Shown here: one piece after another, positions 7,589 through 15,912 of the stretch
How the letters are laid out: each line of letters begins with the position of its first letter
How positions within the stretch are numbered: the first letter of the stretch is position 1
Assembly (NCBI GenBank): GCA_002890585.1
Contig: MIQB01000033.1
Location: forward strand, 1-21,641
Direction: 5' to 3'
DNA: 21,641 nt
Source of the DNA: Tannerella sp. oral taxon 808
Lineage (GTDB): Bacteria > Bacteroidota > Bacteroidia > Bacteroidales > Tannerellaceae
The notes under the pieces: generated by a model
Told to the model about the DNA's origin: nothing
Seen by the model: only the letters and a program-made list of their open reading frames with translations
Database searches by the model: none
Made by a program: the position numbers and the translations under genes

Positions 7589-7866
7589 AACACCCAATCG
7601 CCCGATTACACCCCGGAAACCGTGTTTCTAACACCAAATCGACCGATTACACCCCAGAAACCGTGTTTCTAACGCCAAATCGCCCGATTACGCCCCAGAA
7701 ACCGTGTTTCTAACACCAAATCGCCCGATTTCATCCCAGAAACCGTGTTTCTAACATCAAATCGTCCGATTTCATCCCAGAAACCGTGTTTCTAACACCA
7801 AATCGTCCGATTACACCCCAGAAACCGTGTTTCTGACGCCAAATCGCCCGATTACGCCCCAGAAAC
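7589..7866. repeat. 41-bp tandem array, 6.8 units, two inverted repeats per unit
   Basis: Six complete units of exactly 41 bp start at 7589, 7630, 7671, 7712, 7753 and 7794, plus a truncated one (7835-7866). A decayed partial unit may precede them (about 7575-7588). Each unit carries AATCGNCCGATT (5-bp arms, 2-nt centre) and AGAAACCGTGTTTCT (6-bp arms, 3-nt centre). The arms of both are invariant in nearly all units, while bases between them vary (TACACCCC, TACGCCCC, TTCATCCC). It lies between trkH and the next plus-strand gene. No coding potential is apparent: 41 is not a multiple of 3, and no ORF of any size was found here. Confidence 0.92.
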
Positions 7867-7914
7867 AGGGCGAGCACAAGCCCCCTCCCTACCCGATTTT
7901 GTAGACAAGGCGCC

Positions 7915-7922
7915 TACTTTTG
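7915..7922 (+). promoter_or_regulatory. Candidate promoter (-7 box) of the NagB-like/PIG-L gene cluster
   Basis: TACTTTTG fits TAnnTTTG. TTTG at 7898-7901 is closer than the usual -33 spacing (13 bases instead of about 20), so the match is partial. A start near 7928 would give a leader of about 25 nt, AT-rich just before the ATG (CATTATATATACAGCA). Confidence 0.45.
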
Positions 7923-7953
7923 GCACCCCAAACCATACATTATATATACAGCA

Positions 7954-9942
7954 ATGAGAAGCAACCTGAGCTCACAAATCACACTGACACGCGTGCCGGA
8001 GAAGTATTACAAGCCGGAGAACGCCTATGAATACAGCCTCCTGACGCGCTTCGAGAACGTCCGGACGCACATCTACGCCACGATGGAGGAGGGCGCCGAG
8101 GCGGTGGCACGCGAACTGGCTACCGAGATCCGCGAACGCCAACGCGCGGGCAAACCATACGTTATGGCCGTGCCCGGCGGCCGGTCGCCGTACCCCATCT
8201 ACCGCCGGCTGATCCGCATGCACCGCGAGGAGGGCCTCAGCCTGCGCAACGTCGTCATCTTCCTCATCTACGAGTTTTACCCACTCACGAACGAGGCCTA
8301 CAGCAACATGCACCTGCTGCGTGAGGTCTTCCTTGACCACGTCGACGTCCCCGAGGGGAACGTCTACAGCCCCGACGGCTTCATCGACAAGAACGACATC
8401 TACGACTTCTGCCGGCGTTACGAACAGCGCATCCGCGAGTGTGGCGGCATCGACTGCATGCTGCTCGGCGTGGGGCAGGCGGGGACGATCGGCGTGAACA
8501 GTGCCGGCACATCGGTCAGTTCGCGCACACACCTTGTGCTCATGGACGACACCTCGCGCAAGGAGTCGGCGCAGCTCTTCCGGTCGATCGACAACATGCC
8601 CACGGGCGTGATCACGATGGGCCTCGGCACACTCATGGAGTCGGCTAAAGTGATCCTCGTGGCGTGGGGCGAAAACAAGGCACGCATCATCCGCGAAACG
8701 ATCGAGACGCCCGCCAGCGACGCCCTGCCCTCCACCTGCCTGCAACATCACCCGAACGCCAAGATCGTAATCGACCTCTCGGCCGCAGGACAACTGACGC
8801 GCATCAGTCACCCGTGGCTCGTCACGCCCTGCGTGTGGGACAACAAGCTGATCCGCCGCGCCATCGTCTGGCTCTGTGCACAGACCGACAAGCCCATCCT
8901 GAAGCTCACTAACAAGGATTACAGCGAGCACGGATTAGGCGAACTGCTGGCCCTCTACGGCTCGGCCTACAACGTGAACATTCGCATCTTCAACGACATC
9001 CAGCACACCATCACGGGCTGGCCGGGTGGCAAACCGAACGCTGACGACTCGAACCGGCCGGAGCGCGCCAAGCCCTACCCGAAGCGCGTCATCGTCTTCA
9101 GTCCGCACCCGGACGACGACGTGATCTCGATGGGCGGCACACTGCGCCGGCTCTGCGACCAGCAGCATGAGGTGCACGTGGCCTACGAGACGTCCGGCAA
9201 CATCGCCGTGGGTGATGAGGAGGTGGTGCGTTACTGCGAATACCTGCGCGACGTCTGCGAACGCTACGCGCCGGGCGAGACACCGATCCGCAAGAAGGCC
9301 GAGGAGATCATCCATTATCTGCGTTACGAGAAGAAGGAGGACGGCCAGCCCGAGCGCCCCGATGTGCTCTTTATGAAGGGCACGATCCGACGCGAAGAGG
9401 CGCGCCACGGCTGCCGTTATTCGGGCGTGAAGGACGAGCGCGTGCACTTCCTCGACCTGCCCTTCTACGAGACGGGCCTCGTGAAGAAGCATCCGCTCGG
9501 GCAGCGCGACGTGGACATCGTCAAGCAGCTGCTGGCGGAGGTGAAGCCGGACGAGATGTTCGTGGCCGGCGATCTGGCCGACCCGCATGGCACGCACAAG
9601 GTGTGCCTTGACGCCGTCCTTGCCGCCGTGGACGAGATGAAGGGCGAGGAGTGGCTCCGGGAATGCCGCATTTGGATGTACCGCGGGGCGTGGGCCGAGT
9701 GGGAGATGGATCACATCGAGATGGCCGTGCCGATCAGCCCCGAGGAGCTGCGCTACAAGCGCAACGCCATCCTCAAGCACCAGTCGCAGGCCGAGAGTGC
9801 GCCCTACTTAGGCGACGACGAGCGACTCTTCTGGCAGCGCGCCGAGGATCGCAACCGCGCCACGGCCGAGATGTACAAGCACCTCGGGTTGGCGGCTTAC
9901 GAAGCCATCGAGGCCTTCGTGCAATACATCCCCATCGAATAA
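7954..9942 (+). CDS. nagB: NagB-like isomerase-fold domain fused to a PIG-L/LmbE deacetylase domain
   Basis: A 662-residue two-domain protein. Residues about 30-290 have the glucosamine-6-phosphate deaminase (NagB) fold: PGGRSP (74-79) for the phosphate loop, FLIYEFYPLT, FLDHVDVPEGNVYSPDG, and GGIDCMLLGVG. Residues about 375-600 are a PIG-L/LmbE zinc deacetylase domain: SPHPDDDVISMGGT (His385, Asp387, Asp388) and DPHGTHK (His545, His548). The Bacteroidales protein usually annotated as glucosamine-6-phosphate deaminase has this length and layout. Compared with E. coli NagB, positions for Asp72, Asp141, His143 and Glu148 appear as Tyr106, Ala176, Thr178 and Ser183, so ordinary deamination is doubtful. 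The PIG-L half looks intact and would deacetylate an N-acetylated sugar. It is first in a likely three-gene cluster; the next gene starts 13 bases later. The symbol reflects family usage only. Confidence 0.85.
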   Translation: MRSNLSSQITLTRVPEKYYKPENAYEYSLLTRFENVRTHIYATMEEGAEAVARELATEIRERQRAGKPYVMAVPGGRSPYPIYRRLIRMHREEGLSLRNVVIFLIYEFYPLTNEAYSNMHLLREVFLDHVDVPEGNVYSPDGFIDKNDIYDFCRRYEQRIRECGGIDCMLLGVGQAGTIGVNSAGTSVSSRTHLVLMDDTSRKESAQLFRSIDNMPTGVITMGLGTLMESAKVILVAWGENKARIIRETIETPASDALPSTCLQHHPNAKIVIDLSAAGQLTRISHPWLVTPCVWDNKLIRRAIVWLCAQTDKPILKLTNKDYSEHGLGELLALYGSAYNVNIRIFNDIQHTITGWPGGKPNADDSNRPERAKPYPKRVIVFSPHPDDDVISMGGTLRRLCDQQHEVHVAYETSGNIAVGDEEVVRYCEYLRDVCERYAPGETPIRKKAEEIIHYLRYEKKEDGQPERPDVLFMKGTIRREEARHGCRYSGVKDERVHFLDLPFYETGLVKKHPLGQRDVDIVKQLLAEVKPDEMFVAGDLADPHGTHKVCLDAVLAAVDEMKGEEWLRECRIWMYRGAWAEWEMDHIEMAVPISPEELRYKRNAILKHQSQAESAPYLGDDERLFWQRAEDRNRATAEMYKHLGLAAYEAIEAFVQYIPIE

Positions 9943-9955
9943 AAGAGGGCAGGGC

Positions 9956-10876
9956 ATGCGCGGGATGCTGAAGTTCATCAAGGACTGGATGCTGCCGATC
10001 GCCATGTTGACCGGCGCGGTGGCCTATCCGTGGGTCAGCCGCCTGGCCTTCATGACGCCGTACCTGATCTTCGCCATGCTGCTGCTGACCTTCTGCAAGA
10101 TCTCGCCGCGCGACTTGCGTTTCCACCCCGCACAGGTGTGGCTGTTGCTCATCCAGCTGATCGGCAGCGGCGGCGTCTACCTGCTGCTGCGCCCCTTCGA
10201 TCCCATCATTGCCGCTGGCGCCATGCTGTGCGTGCTCACCCCGACGGCCACGGCAGCAGCCGTCATCACGGGCATGTTAGGCGGCAATGTGGGTTTCCTC
10301 ACGACTTACGTCTTGGCCTGCAACGTGGCCGTGGCCGTGGCTGCGCCGGTCGCCTTCACCCTGATCGGCATCTACGGCGAAGCGCTCCCCTTCTTCCAAT
10401 CCCTGTGGTACGTCTGTAGCCACGTCTTCCCGCTGCTTGTCCTGCCCCTGTTCGTGGCCTTGGCCATGCGCCGATGGATGCCCCGCACGCACGCCGCACT
10501 GCTCCGCGTGCCGCGCCTGCCGTTCTACCTCTGGGCCGTCTCACTGACCATCGTAACGGGCATCACCGTCCGTTTTCTCATCAATCACGGCGGGGAGAAT
10601 CCACGGGCCGTCGCGGGGCTGCTCCTTGTGTCGCTTGTGCTATGCATGGCGCAGTTCCTTGTCGGGCGGCGCATCGGCAGGCATTACGGCGATGCGGTCT
10701 CGTCTGGTCAAGGGCTCGGGCAGAAGAACACGATCCTCGCCATTTGGATGGCACAGACGTACCTCCACCCCCTGACGGCCGTTGCGCCATCGGGCTATAT
10801 CCTTTGGCAAAACATCATCAACAGTTACCAGCTATGGCGATACGCGAAACGTCAAGGTGTATCGCAAACGCCCTGA
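9956..10876 (+). CDS. BASS-family (bile acid:sodium symporter-like) transporter
   Basis: A 306-residue integral membrane protein with about nine hydrophobic segments. Two family hallmarks are visible: CVLTPTATAAAVITGMLGGN (92-111), followed by the hydrophobic crossover helix LACNVAVAVAAP, and GQGLGQKNTILAIWMAQTYL (251-270), followed by HPLTAVAPSGYILWQN. These are the two discontinuous helices of BASS transporters that bind sodium and organic anions. Substrate unknown; family members carry bile acids, pyruvate, pantoate or other organic anions. It starts 13 bases after the NagB-like/PIG-L stop, preceded by a G-rich GAGGGCAGGG, and 33 bases before the lipoprotein gene, so all three are probably cotranscribed. 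Another ATG (9965) is a possible start. The family call is reasonably secure, the substrate is not. Confidence 0.8.
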   Translation: MRGMLKFIKDWMLPIAMLTGAVAYPWVSRLAFMTPYLIFAMLLLTFCKISPRDLRFHPAQVWLLLIQLIGSGGVYLLLRPFDPIIAAGAMLCVLTPTATAAAVITGMLGGNVGFLTTYVLACNVAVAVAAPVAFTLIGIYGEALPFFQSLWYVCSHVFPLLVLPLFVALAMRRWMPRTHAALLRVPRLPFYLWAVSLTIVTGITVRFLINHGGENPRAVAGLLLVSLVLCMAQFLVGRRIGRHYGDAVSSGQGLGQKNTILAIWMAQTYLHPLTAVAPSGYILWQNIINSYQLWRYAKRQGVSQTP

Positions 10877-10909
10877 CAATAGGAGGACACATCAGTCTGC
10901 CTTAAAGAA

Positions 10910-12340
10910 ATGAGAAGAACGATCCGAACACTTTGCGGCGGGACGCTGTTGCTGCTCGCCGCAGCCTGTAGCAGCGACAAACCCGCCCCCCCGCCGACGC
11001 CTGCGCCCGACGGACCCGTGCAGACGGTGACATACACCGCCTCCGATGAGCTTTTCCCCAACCCCGAACGCGGCTTCTATCGCTACTCGATCAACACGGA
11101 CGAACTGACCGAGCGCAAGGTGCGCGAGTGCCGAAGCGAGAACATCACCCTGATTTACCGCTTCTATTACCTCAAGAAGTTTCGCGGCGGAGCTCCGCTG
11201 AGTGGCGCCCTGCTGTCGCAAATCGACGCTGACATGGCCGTCCTCCGCCGCGCAGGCGGGAAGGCCGTTGTGCGCTTTGCCTACTCCAACAGCGGCACGG
11301 AGCCAGACGCCCCGCTCGCCGTCATCCTCCGCCACTTGGAGCAGCTCCGGCCCGTCCTCCAGCGCAACAAAGACGTGATCGCCGTGCTCCAGGCCGGCTT
11401 CATCGGTGCCTGGGGCGAGTGGCACAGCTCCAAAAACGGCCTCGACACGGACGCTGCGCGGCGGGCCATCTTAGACAAACTGCTCGACGTCGTGCCCCCC
11501 GAGCGCTTCGTGCAGGTGCGCAAGCCAGCGTACAAACGCACCTATGTGGGCGTTCGGGAGGCCCTGCCGCAGGCCGAGGCCTTCGGACGGAGCGCGCGGG
11601 CACGCATCGGGCTGCACAACGACTGCTTCCTCTCGGGTAAAAACGATGTGGGCACGTACACCGATGTCGCTGAGGAAAAGGCCTACCTGCACGACGAAGG
11701 CCTCTACGTCCCCATGGGTGGCGAGACCTGCCAGCCGCGCGATGTGGCCCCGGCTGACTGCGACAAGGCGCGTGCGGAGATGCGGCGCCTCCGCTGGTCA
11801 TACCTCAACCGCAGCTATTACGAACCTGTGCTCGAGGGCTGGGAGGCGCAGGGGTGCATGGATGAAATTGCTCGGAATATGGGCTACCGCATCGTCCTCC
11901 GTGAGGGGCGCTTCTCCGAACGCCACGCGCCGGGCACGGACATGACCCTCTCCCTTCGCCTGCGCAACGTGGGCTACGCCCCGATGTTCAACCCGCGGCG
12001 TGTGGAGCTGATCCTCCGCTCGGCCGACGGCAGCACCATCTACACGGCCACCCTGCCCGACGATCCGCGCCGTTGGCAGCCGGACAGCGAGGCACAGCTC
12101 TCCGCCACCGTCACCCTGCCGCGCGACATTGCCCCGGGCAACTACCGCCTCTTCCTCTTCCTGCCCGACCCCGAGCCGCGCCTGCACGACCGCCCCGCGT
12201 TTGCCGTGCGCTTAGCCAACCGCCACTGTTGGGAGGAGGCCACGGGCTACAACGATCTGGGCGTGATCATCCGCATCGAGCGCCGCAGCGATCTGCCCGC
12301 CGGCCGCTCCGAGGTGAGGTTTGTGAGGAAGGGGCGGTAG
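10910..12340 (+). CDS. Lipoprotein with DUF4874 and DUF4832 domains
   Basis: A 476-residue predicted lipoprotein: signal peptide MRRTIRTLCGGTLLLLAAAC with lipobox LAAAC (Cys20), then a proline-rich linker (KPAPPPTPAPDGP). Residues about 40-200 match DUF4874: NPERGFYR (51-58), LIYRFYYL, KAVVRFAYS, and AGFIGAWGEWHSS (162-174), which recalls the strand-end loops of TIM-barrel glycoside hydrolases. The rest matches DUF4832: MGGETCQP, LRWSYLNRSYYEPVLEGW, and a C-terminal beta-sandwich from about 330 (LSLRLRNVGYAPMFNPR). It is likely anchored to the outer membrane or surface and acts on or binds a glycan, but no activity is established for these domains that I know of. It ends the plus-strand cluster; repeats follow. 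Confidence 0.85.
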   Translation: MRRTIRTLCGGTLLLLAAACSSDKPAPPPTPAPDGPVQTVTYTASDELFPNPERGFYRYSINTDELTERKVRECRSENITLIYRFYYLKKFRGGAPLSGALLSQIDADMAVLRRAGGKAVVRFAYSNSGTEPDAPLAVILRHLEQLRPVLQRNKDVIAVLQAGFIGAWGEWHSSKNGLDTDAARRAILDKLLDVVPPERFVQVRKPAYKRTYVGVREALPQAEAFGRSARARIGLHNDCFLSGKNDVGTYTDVAEEKAYLHDEGLYVPMGGETCQPRDVAPADCDKARAEMRRLRWSYLNRSYYEPVLEGWEAQGCMDEIARNMGYRIVLREGRFSERHAPGTDMTLSLRLRNVGYAPMFNPRRVELILRSADGSTIYTATLPDDPRRWQPDSEAQLSATVTLPRDIAPGNYRLFLFLPDPEPRLHDRPAFAVRLANRHCWEEATGYNDLGVIIRIERRSDLPAGRSEVRFVRKGR

Positions 12341-12351
12341 GGCGCGGCGGA

Positions 12352-12437
12352 TTGTGGGCGACGCAACGCAGGCTTTGTGGGTGACGCAACGCAGGCTTTG
12401 TGGGTGACGCAACGCAGGCTTTGTGGGTGACGCAACA
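12352..12437. repeat. 23-bp direct repeat array, 3.7 units
   Basis: Three full units begin at 12352, 12375 and 12398 and a 17-bp partial begins at 12421. Core: TTGTGGGTGACGCAACGC. Units 2 and 3 are identical and unit 1 differs by one base. It starts 12 bases after the stop of the DUF4874/DUF4832 lipoprotein. No dyad symmetry of note. Confidence 0.92.
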
Positions 12438-12458
12438 CCTCAATCATGTACCCCTCTC

Positions 12459-12486
12459 GTAGGGGCGAATAATCATTCGCCCCTAC
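12459..12486. repeat. REP-like perfect palindrome, 12-bp arms
   Basis: GTAGGGGCGAAT, loop AATC, then ATTCGCCCCTAC. The same arms occur at 20996-21023 with loop GATT, the reverse complement, so the two are copies in opposite orientation. Related GGGCGTAT palindromes lie at 21330 and 21431. Dispersed copies of an imperfectly conserved palindrome are the mark of REP-type elements, usually spread by a RAYT (TnpA-REP) transposase; none is encoded in this window. Confidence 0.85.
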
Positions 12487-12511
12487 AACTGCCTCGGGGA
12501 AGGCACTCTTC

Positions 12512-12603
12512 CTTGCACACCTCGTGCAAGCAGGCTTGCAGCCATCGTGCAAGCAGGCTTGCAGACCCCCTGCAAGGTAGCTTGCAGCCATCGTGCAAGG
12601 GAG
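12512..12603. repeat. Four tandem 23-bp hairpin units in a convergent gap
   Basis: Units of exactly 23 bp begin at 12512, 12535, 12558 and 12581. Each is CTTGCA, a 7-nt loop, TGCAAG and a 4-nt spacer. The arms are invariant, the loops vary (CACCTCG, GCCATCG, GACCCCC, GCCATCG), and the spacers vary (CAGG, CAGG, GTAG, GGAG); in three of the four units the outer bases extend the stem. The array lies between the converging ends of the lipoprotein gene (12340) and carB (12646), so it may limit read-through or protect 3' ends on both strands. No T-tract follows, so it is not a classic terminator. Confidence 0.9.
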
Positions 12604-12645
12604 TCCCATCCCTATATAAATGAATTGCCCCACGTCGAACTCACG

Positions 12646-15600
12646 TTACCGGTATTCCTGCCAGCTCTTGATGGGGATGTCCTTCTCCGCGAGGTTGCAA
12701 ACGGCGTGGATGAAGGCGCTGGCCAAGCGGGCGTTGGTGATGAGGGGCACATTATGATCGATGGCGGCGCGGCGGATCTTATAACCGTTCGTCAGCTCGC
12801 GGCTGCTGTGGTTCTTGGGGATGTTGACCACGAGGTCGAAGGCATGGCGGCTAAACATGTCGAGAATGTTGAGGCCACCGTCGCGCTCGTCGGGCCAGCA
12901 GACGGGCGTCACCTCCACACCGTTGTCGCGCAAGAAGGCCGCTGTGCCCTGGGTGGCATAGATGGTGTAACCGCGTTCGGCCAGCATGCGGCAGGGCTCC
13001 AACAAGTCAACCTTGCTCTTGGCCCCACCGGAGGAGACCATGACGCTGCGTGCGGGGATGGTGTTACCCACGGCCACCATCGCGGCCAGGAGTGCCTCGT
13101 CGAAGTCGTCGCCGATGCAGCCCACCTCGCCCGTGGAGCTCATGTCGACACCCAACACGGGATCAGCATTCGAGAGTCGGCCGAAGGAGAACTGCGAGGC
13201 CTTGACGCCGATCCAGTCGATGTCGAACTCCGTCTTGGCGGGCGGCGTGAAGGGCGCATCGAGCATGATGCGCGTAGCCGTGTCGATAAAGTTCTGCTTG
13301 AGCACCTTCGAGACGAAGGGGAAGCTGCGCGAAGCGCGGAGGTTGCACTCGATCACCTTCACATCATTGTTCTTGGCCAGATACTGGACGTTGAACGGGC
13401 CGCTGATGTTCAGCTCGCGGGCAATCTTTCGGCTGATCTTCTTAATCCGACGGACGGTCTCGAAGTAGAGCTTCTGCGGCGGGAAGACGAGCGTGGCGTC
13501 GCCCGAATGGATGCCGGCGTACTCGATGTGTTCAGAGATGGCATACTCGATGATCTCGCCATGACGAGCGACGGCATCGAACTCAATCTCCTTCACATCT
13601 TGCAAAAACTCCGAGACGACCACAGGGTACTCCTTCGACACCCGCGCGGCCACACCGAGGAACTCGATGAGTTGCTCCTTGTTGTAGCACACATGCATCG
13701 CGGCACCGCTCAGCACGTACGACGGGCGGATGAGGACGGGGAAGCCGACGCGGCGGATGAAGTCGTCGATCTCGTCCATACTCTCGAGCTCGGCCCAGCG
13801 CGGCTGGTCGATGCCGAGGGTGTCGAGCATGGCGGAGAACTTATGGCGGTTCTCTGCGCGGTCGATCGAGACGGGAGAGGTGCCAAGGATGGGCACTTGC
13901 CTGCGATAGAGCTTCATGGCGAGGTTGTTCGGGATCTGCCCACCGACGGAGACGATGACACCGCGGGGCTGCTCCAGATCGACAATGTCAAGGACACGCT
14001 CTAAGGAGAGCTCGTCGAAATAGAGGCGGTCACAGATGTCGTAATCCGTAGAGACAGTCTCAGGGTTATAGTTGATCATAATGGCCTTATAACCGAGGCT
14101 GCGCGCGGTGCGGACGGCATTGACGGAACACCAGTCGAACTCCACCGACGAGCCGATGCGATAGGCACCAGAGCCGAGCACGATGACGTTGCGGTCGTTC
14201 TTGTAGTACGGGATGTCGTGCACATCGCCCGTGGAGGAATCATCCGGTGTGGCGCCGTAGGTGAGGTAGAGGTAGTTGGTCAGCTCGGCGCGGTCGGAGG
14301 CGATGGTGTCGATGCGGCGGACGGCAGGCAGGATGCCGAGGCGTTTGCGCAGCGCCCGCACGCGCAGGTTCTCACGCTCCATGTTACCCTTAAAGTGCTC
14401 CGTGTAGCGAGCGATCTGGAAATCGGAGAAGCCCAATCGTTTGGCCTCGCGGAGCACATCGGCAGGCAGGTCTTCGATCCGCTTATACTGCTGTAGCACG
14501 CGGGTGTAATCCACGATGTTCTTCAGCCGCTCGAGGAACCAGTGGCTGATCTTCGTCAAGTCGTGGATCTGCTCTATGGTGTAACCCTTCTCCAACGCTT
14601 GCGCCACGGCGAAGATGCGCAGGTCGGTAGGGTTCTCTAATTCATTGTCTAAGTCTTCAAACTCAAGGTTGTTGTTCCCCACAAAGCCATGCATGCCCTG
14701 CCCGATCATGCGCAGACCCTTCTGCATAATCTCCTCGAAGGAGCGGCCGATGGACATGATCTCGCCGACGGACTTCATGCTGGAGCCGATGCGACGACTG
14801 ACGCCAGCAAACTTCGTCAAGTCCCAACGGGGAATCTTAGCGATGAGGTAATCCACCTGCGGAGCGACGGCGGCGGAGCCCGGTGTGCCCGGTTCGCCAA
14901 TCTCGTCGAGCGTGTAGCCGATGGCCAGCTTAGCCGCGACGAAGGCCAGTGGATAGCCGCTCGCCTTGGAGGCCAACGCGGAGGAGCGACTCAGTCGGGC
15001 GTTGACCTCGATGATGCGGTAGTCGCCCGTCTCGGAGTTGTAAGCGTATTGGATGTTGCACTCGCCGACGATGCCCAAGTGGCGCACGGTGCGGACGGAG
15101 AGTTCTTGCAGTTGGGTGATCTCATCCTCACGCAGCGAGCAGGTAGGCGCCACGACGATGCTCTCGCCCGTATGCACGCCGAGCGGATCCACATTCTCCA
15201 TGCTGACCACCGTGAAGCAGCGGTCGGCGCGATCGCGGATCACCTCAAACTCGATCTCCTTCCAGCCCTTCAGCGACTCCTCTACGAGGATCTGCGGGGC
15301 GAAGGCAAAGGCACTCTCAGCCAGTGAGCGCAGCTCGCTCTCTGTCTTGCAGATGCCGCTGCCAAGGCCGCCGAGGGCGTAAGCCGAGCGCACCATGACG
15401 GGATAGCCGATGCGCTCAGCCGCCTCGATGGCATCGCCCATCGTCTCCACGGCGCGGCTAATGGGCGTCTTGAGGTTTACCTCGCGCAGCTTACGGACGA
15501 AGAGGTCGCGGTCTTCAGTATCCATGATCGCCTCCACAGAGGTGCCCAAGACCTGCACACCGTAGCGCTCCAGTGTGCCTTCGTTGTAGAGCTTGATGCC

Positions 15601-15891
15601 GCAGTTAAGGGCGGTCTGCCCTCCGAAAGCCAGCAGGATGCCGTCGGGGCGCTCCTTGGCGATGACCTCTTCGACGAAGAAGGGCGTGACAGGCAGGAAG
15701 TAGACGCTGTCGGCCACGCCTTCGGAGGTCTGGATTGTAGCGATGTTGGGGTTGATGAGTACGGACTTGATGCCGTCTTGCCGGAGGGCTTTGAGGGCCT
15801 GCGATCCGGAGTAATCGAACTCGCCGGCCTGCCCAATCTTCAGGGCGCCCGACCCGAGCACAAGGACTTTGTGGATGTTGTTCTTTGACAT
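12646..15891 (-). CDS. carB: Carbamoyl-phosphate synthase large subunit
   Basis: A 1081-residue enzyme making carbamoyl phosphate from bicarbonate, ammonia (delivered by CarA) and two ATP, for arginine and pyrimidine synthesis. The duplicated layout is complete: first ATP-grasp half from residue 1 (LGSGALKIGQAGEFDYSGSQ, FGGQTALNCG, MVRSAYALGGLGSG, MENVDPLGVHTGES, EVNARLSRSSALASKASGYP); an oligomerisation segment about 400-560; second half from about 565 (VIVLGSGAYRIGSSVEFDW, VSVGGQIPNN, IECNLRASRSFPFVSKV); and an MGS-like allosteric domain from about 949 (MVSSGGAKSKVDLLEP, YATQGTAAFLRDNG). Length is normal (E. coli 1073). carA is not in the window. It is third in a minus-strand series, 21 bases after the coiled-coil gene, an odd neighbourhood for a core enzyme. 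Confidence 0.97.
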   Translation of the reverse strand: MSKNNIHKVLVLGSGALKIGQAGEFDYSGSQALKALRQDGIKSVLINPNIATIQTSEGVADSVYFLPVTPFFVEEVIAKERPDGILLAFGGQTALNCGIKLYNEGTLERYGVQVLGTSVEAIMDTEDRDLFVRKLREVNLKTPISRAVETMGDAIEAAERIGYPVMVRSAYALGGLGSGICKTESELRSLAESAFAFAPQILVEESLKGWKEIEFEVIRDRADRCFTVVSMENVDPLGVHTGESIVVAPTCSLREDEITQLQELSVRTVRHLGIVGECNIQYAYNSETGDYRIIEVNARLSRSSALASKASGYPLAFVAAKLAIGYTLDEIGEPGTPGSAAVAPQVDYLIAKIPRWDLTKFAGVSRRIGSSMKSVGEIMSIGRSFEEIMQKGLRMIGQGMHGFVGNNNLEFEDLDNELENPTDLRIFAVAQALEKGYTIEQIHDLTKISHWFLERLKNIVDYTRVLQQYKRIEDLPADVLREAKRLGFSDFQIARYTEHFKGNMERENLRVRALRKRLGILPAVRRIDTIASDRAELTNYLYLTYGATPDDSSTGDVHDIPYYKNDRNVIVLGSGAYRIGSSVEFDWCSVNAVRTARSLGYKAIMINYNPETVSTDYDICDRLYFDELSLERVLDIVDLEQPRGVIVSVGGQIPNNLAMKLYRRQVPILGTSPVSIDRAENRHKFSAMLDTLGIDQPRWAELESMDEIDDFIRRVGFPVLIRPSYVLSGAAMHVCYNKEQLIEFLGVAARVSKEYPVVVSEFLQDVKEIEFDAVARHGEIIEYAISEHIEYAGIHSGDATLVFPPQKLYFETVRRIKKISRKIARELNISGPFNVQYLAKNNDVKVIECNLRASRSFPFVSKVLKQNFIDTATRIMLDAPFTPPAKTEFDIDWIGVKASQFSFGRLSNADPVLGVDMSSTGEVGCIGDDFDEALLAAMVAVGNTIPARSVMVSSGGAKSKVDLLEPCRMLAERGYTIYATQGTAAFLRDNGVEVTPVCWPDERDGGLNILDMFSRHAFDLVVNIPKNHSSRELTNGYKIRRAAIDHNVPLITNARLASAFIHAVCNLAEKDIPIKSWQEYR

Positions 15892-15912
15892 GTTTATGGA
15901 GTATGGGGGGAT

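Noticed and set aside
7589..7866. Possible CRISPR array
   Set aside because: Units are contiguous 41-bp tandem repeats with only a few variable bases, no 30-bp unique spacers, and no cas genes are in the window.
12547..14004. 485-codon plus-strand frame opposite carB
   Set aside because: It is the antisense shadow of a fully supported carB reading; GC-rich coding DNA leaves the opposite strand open.
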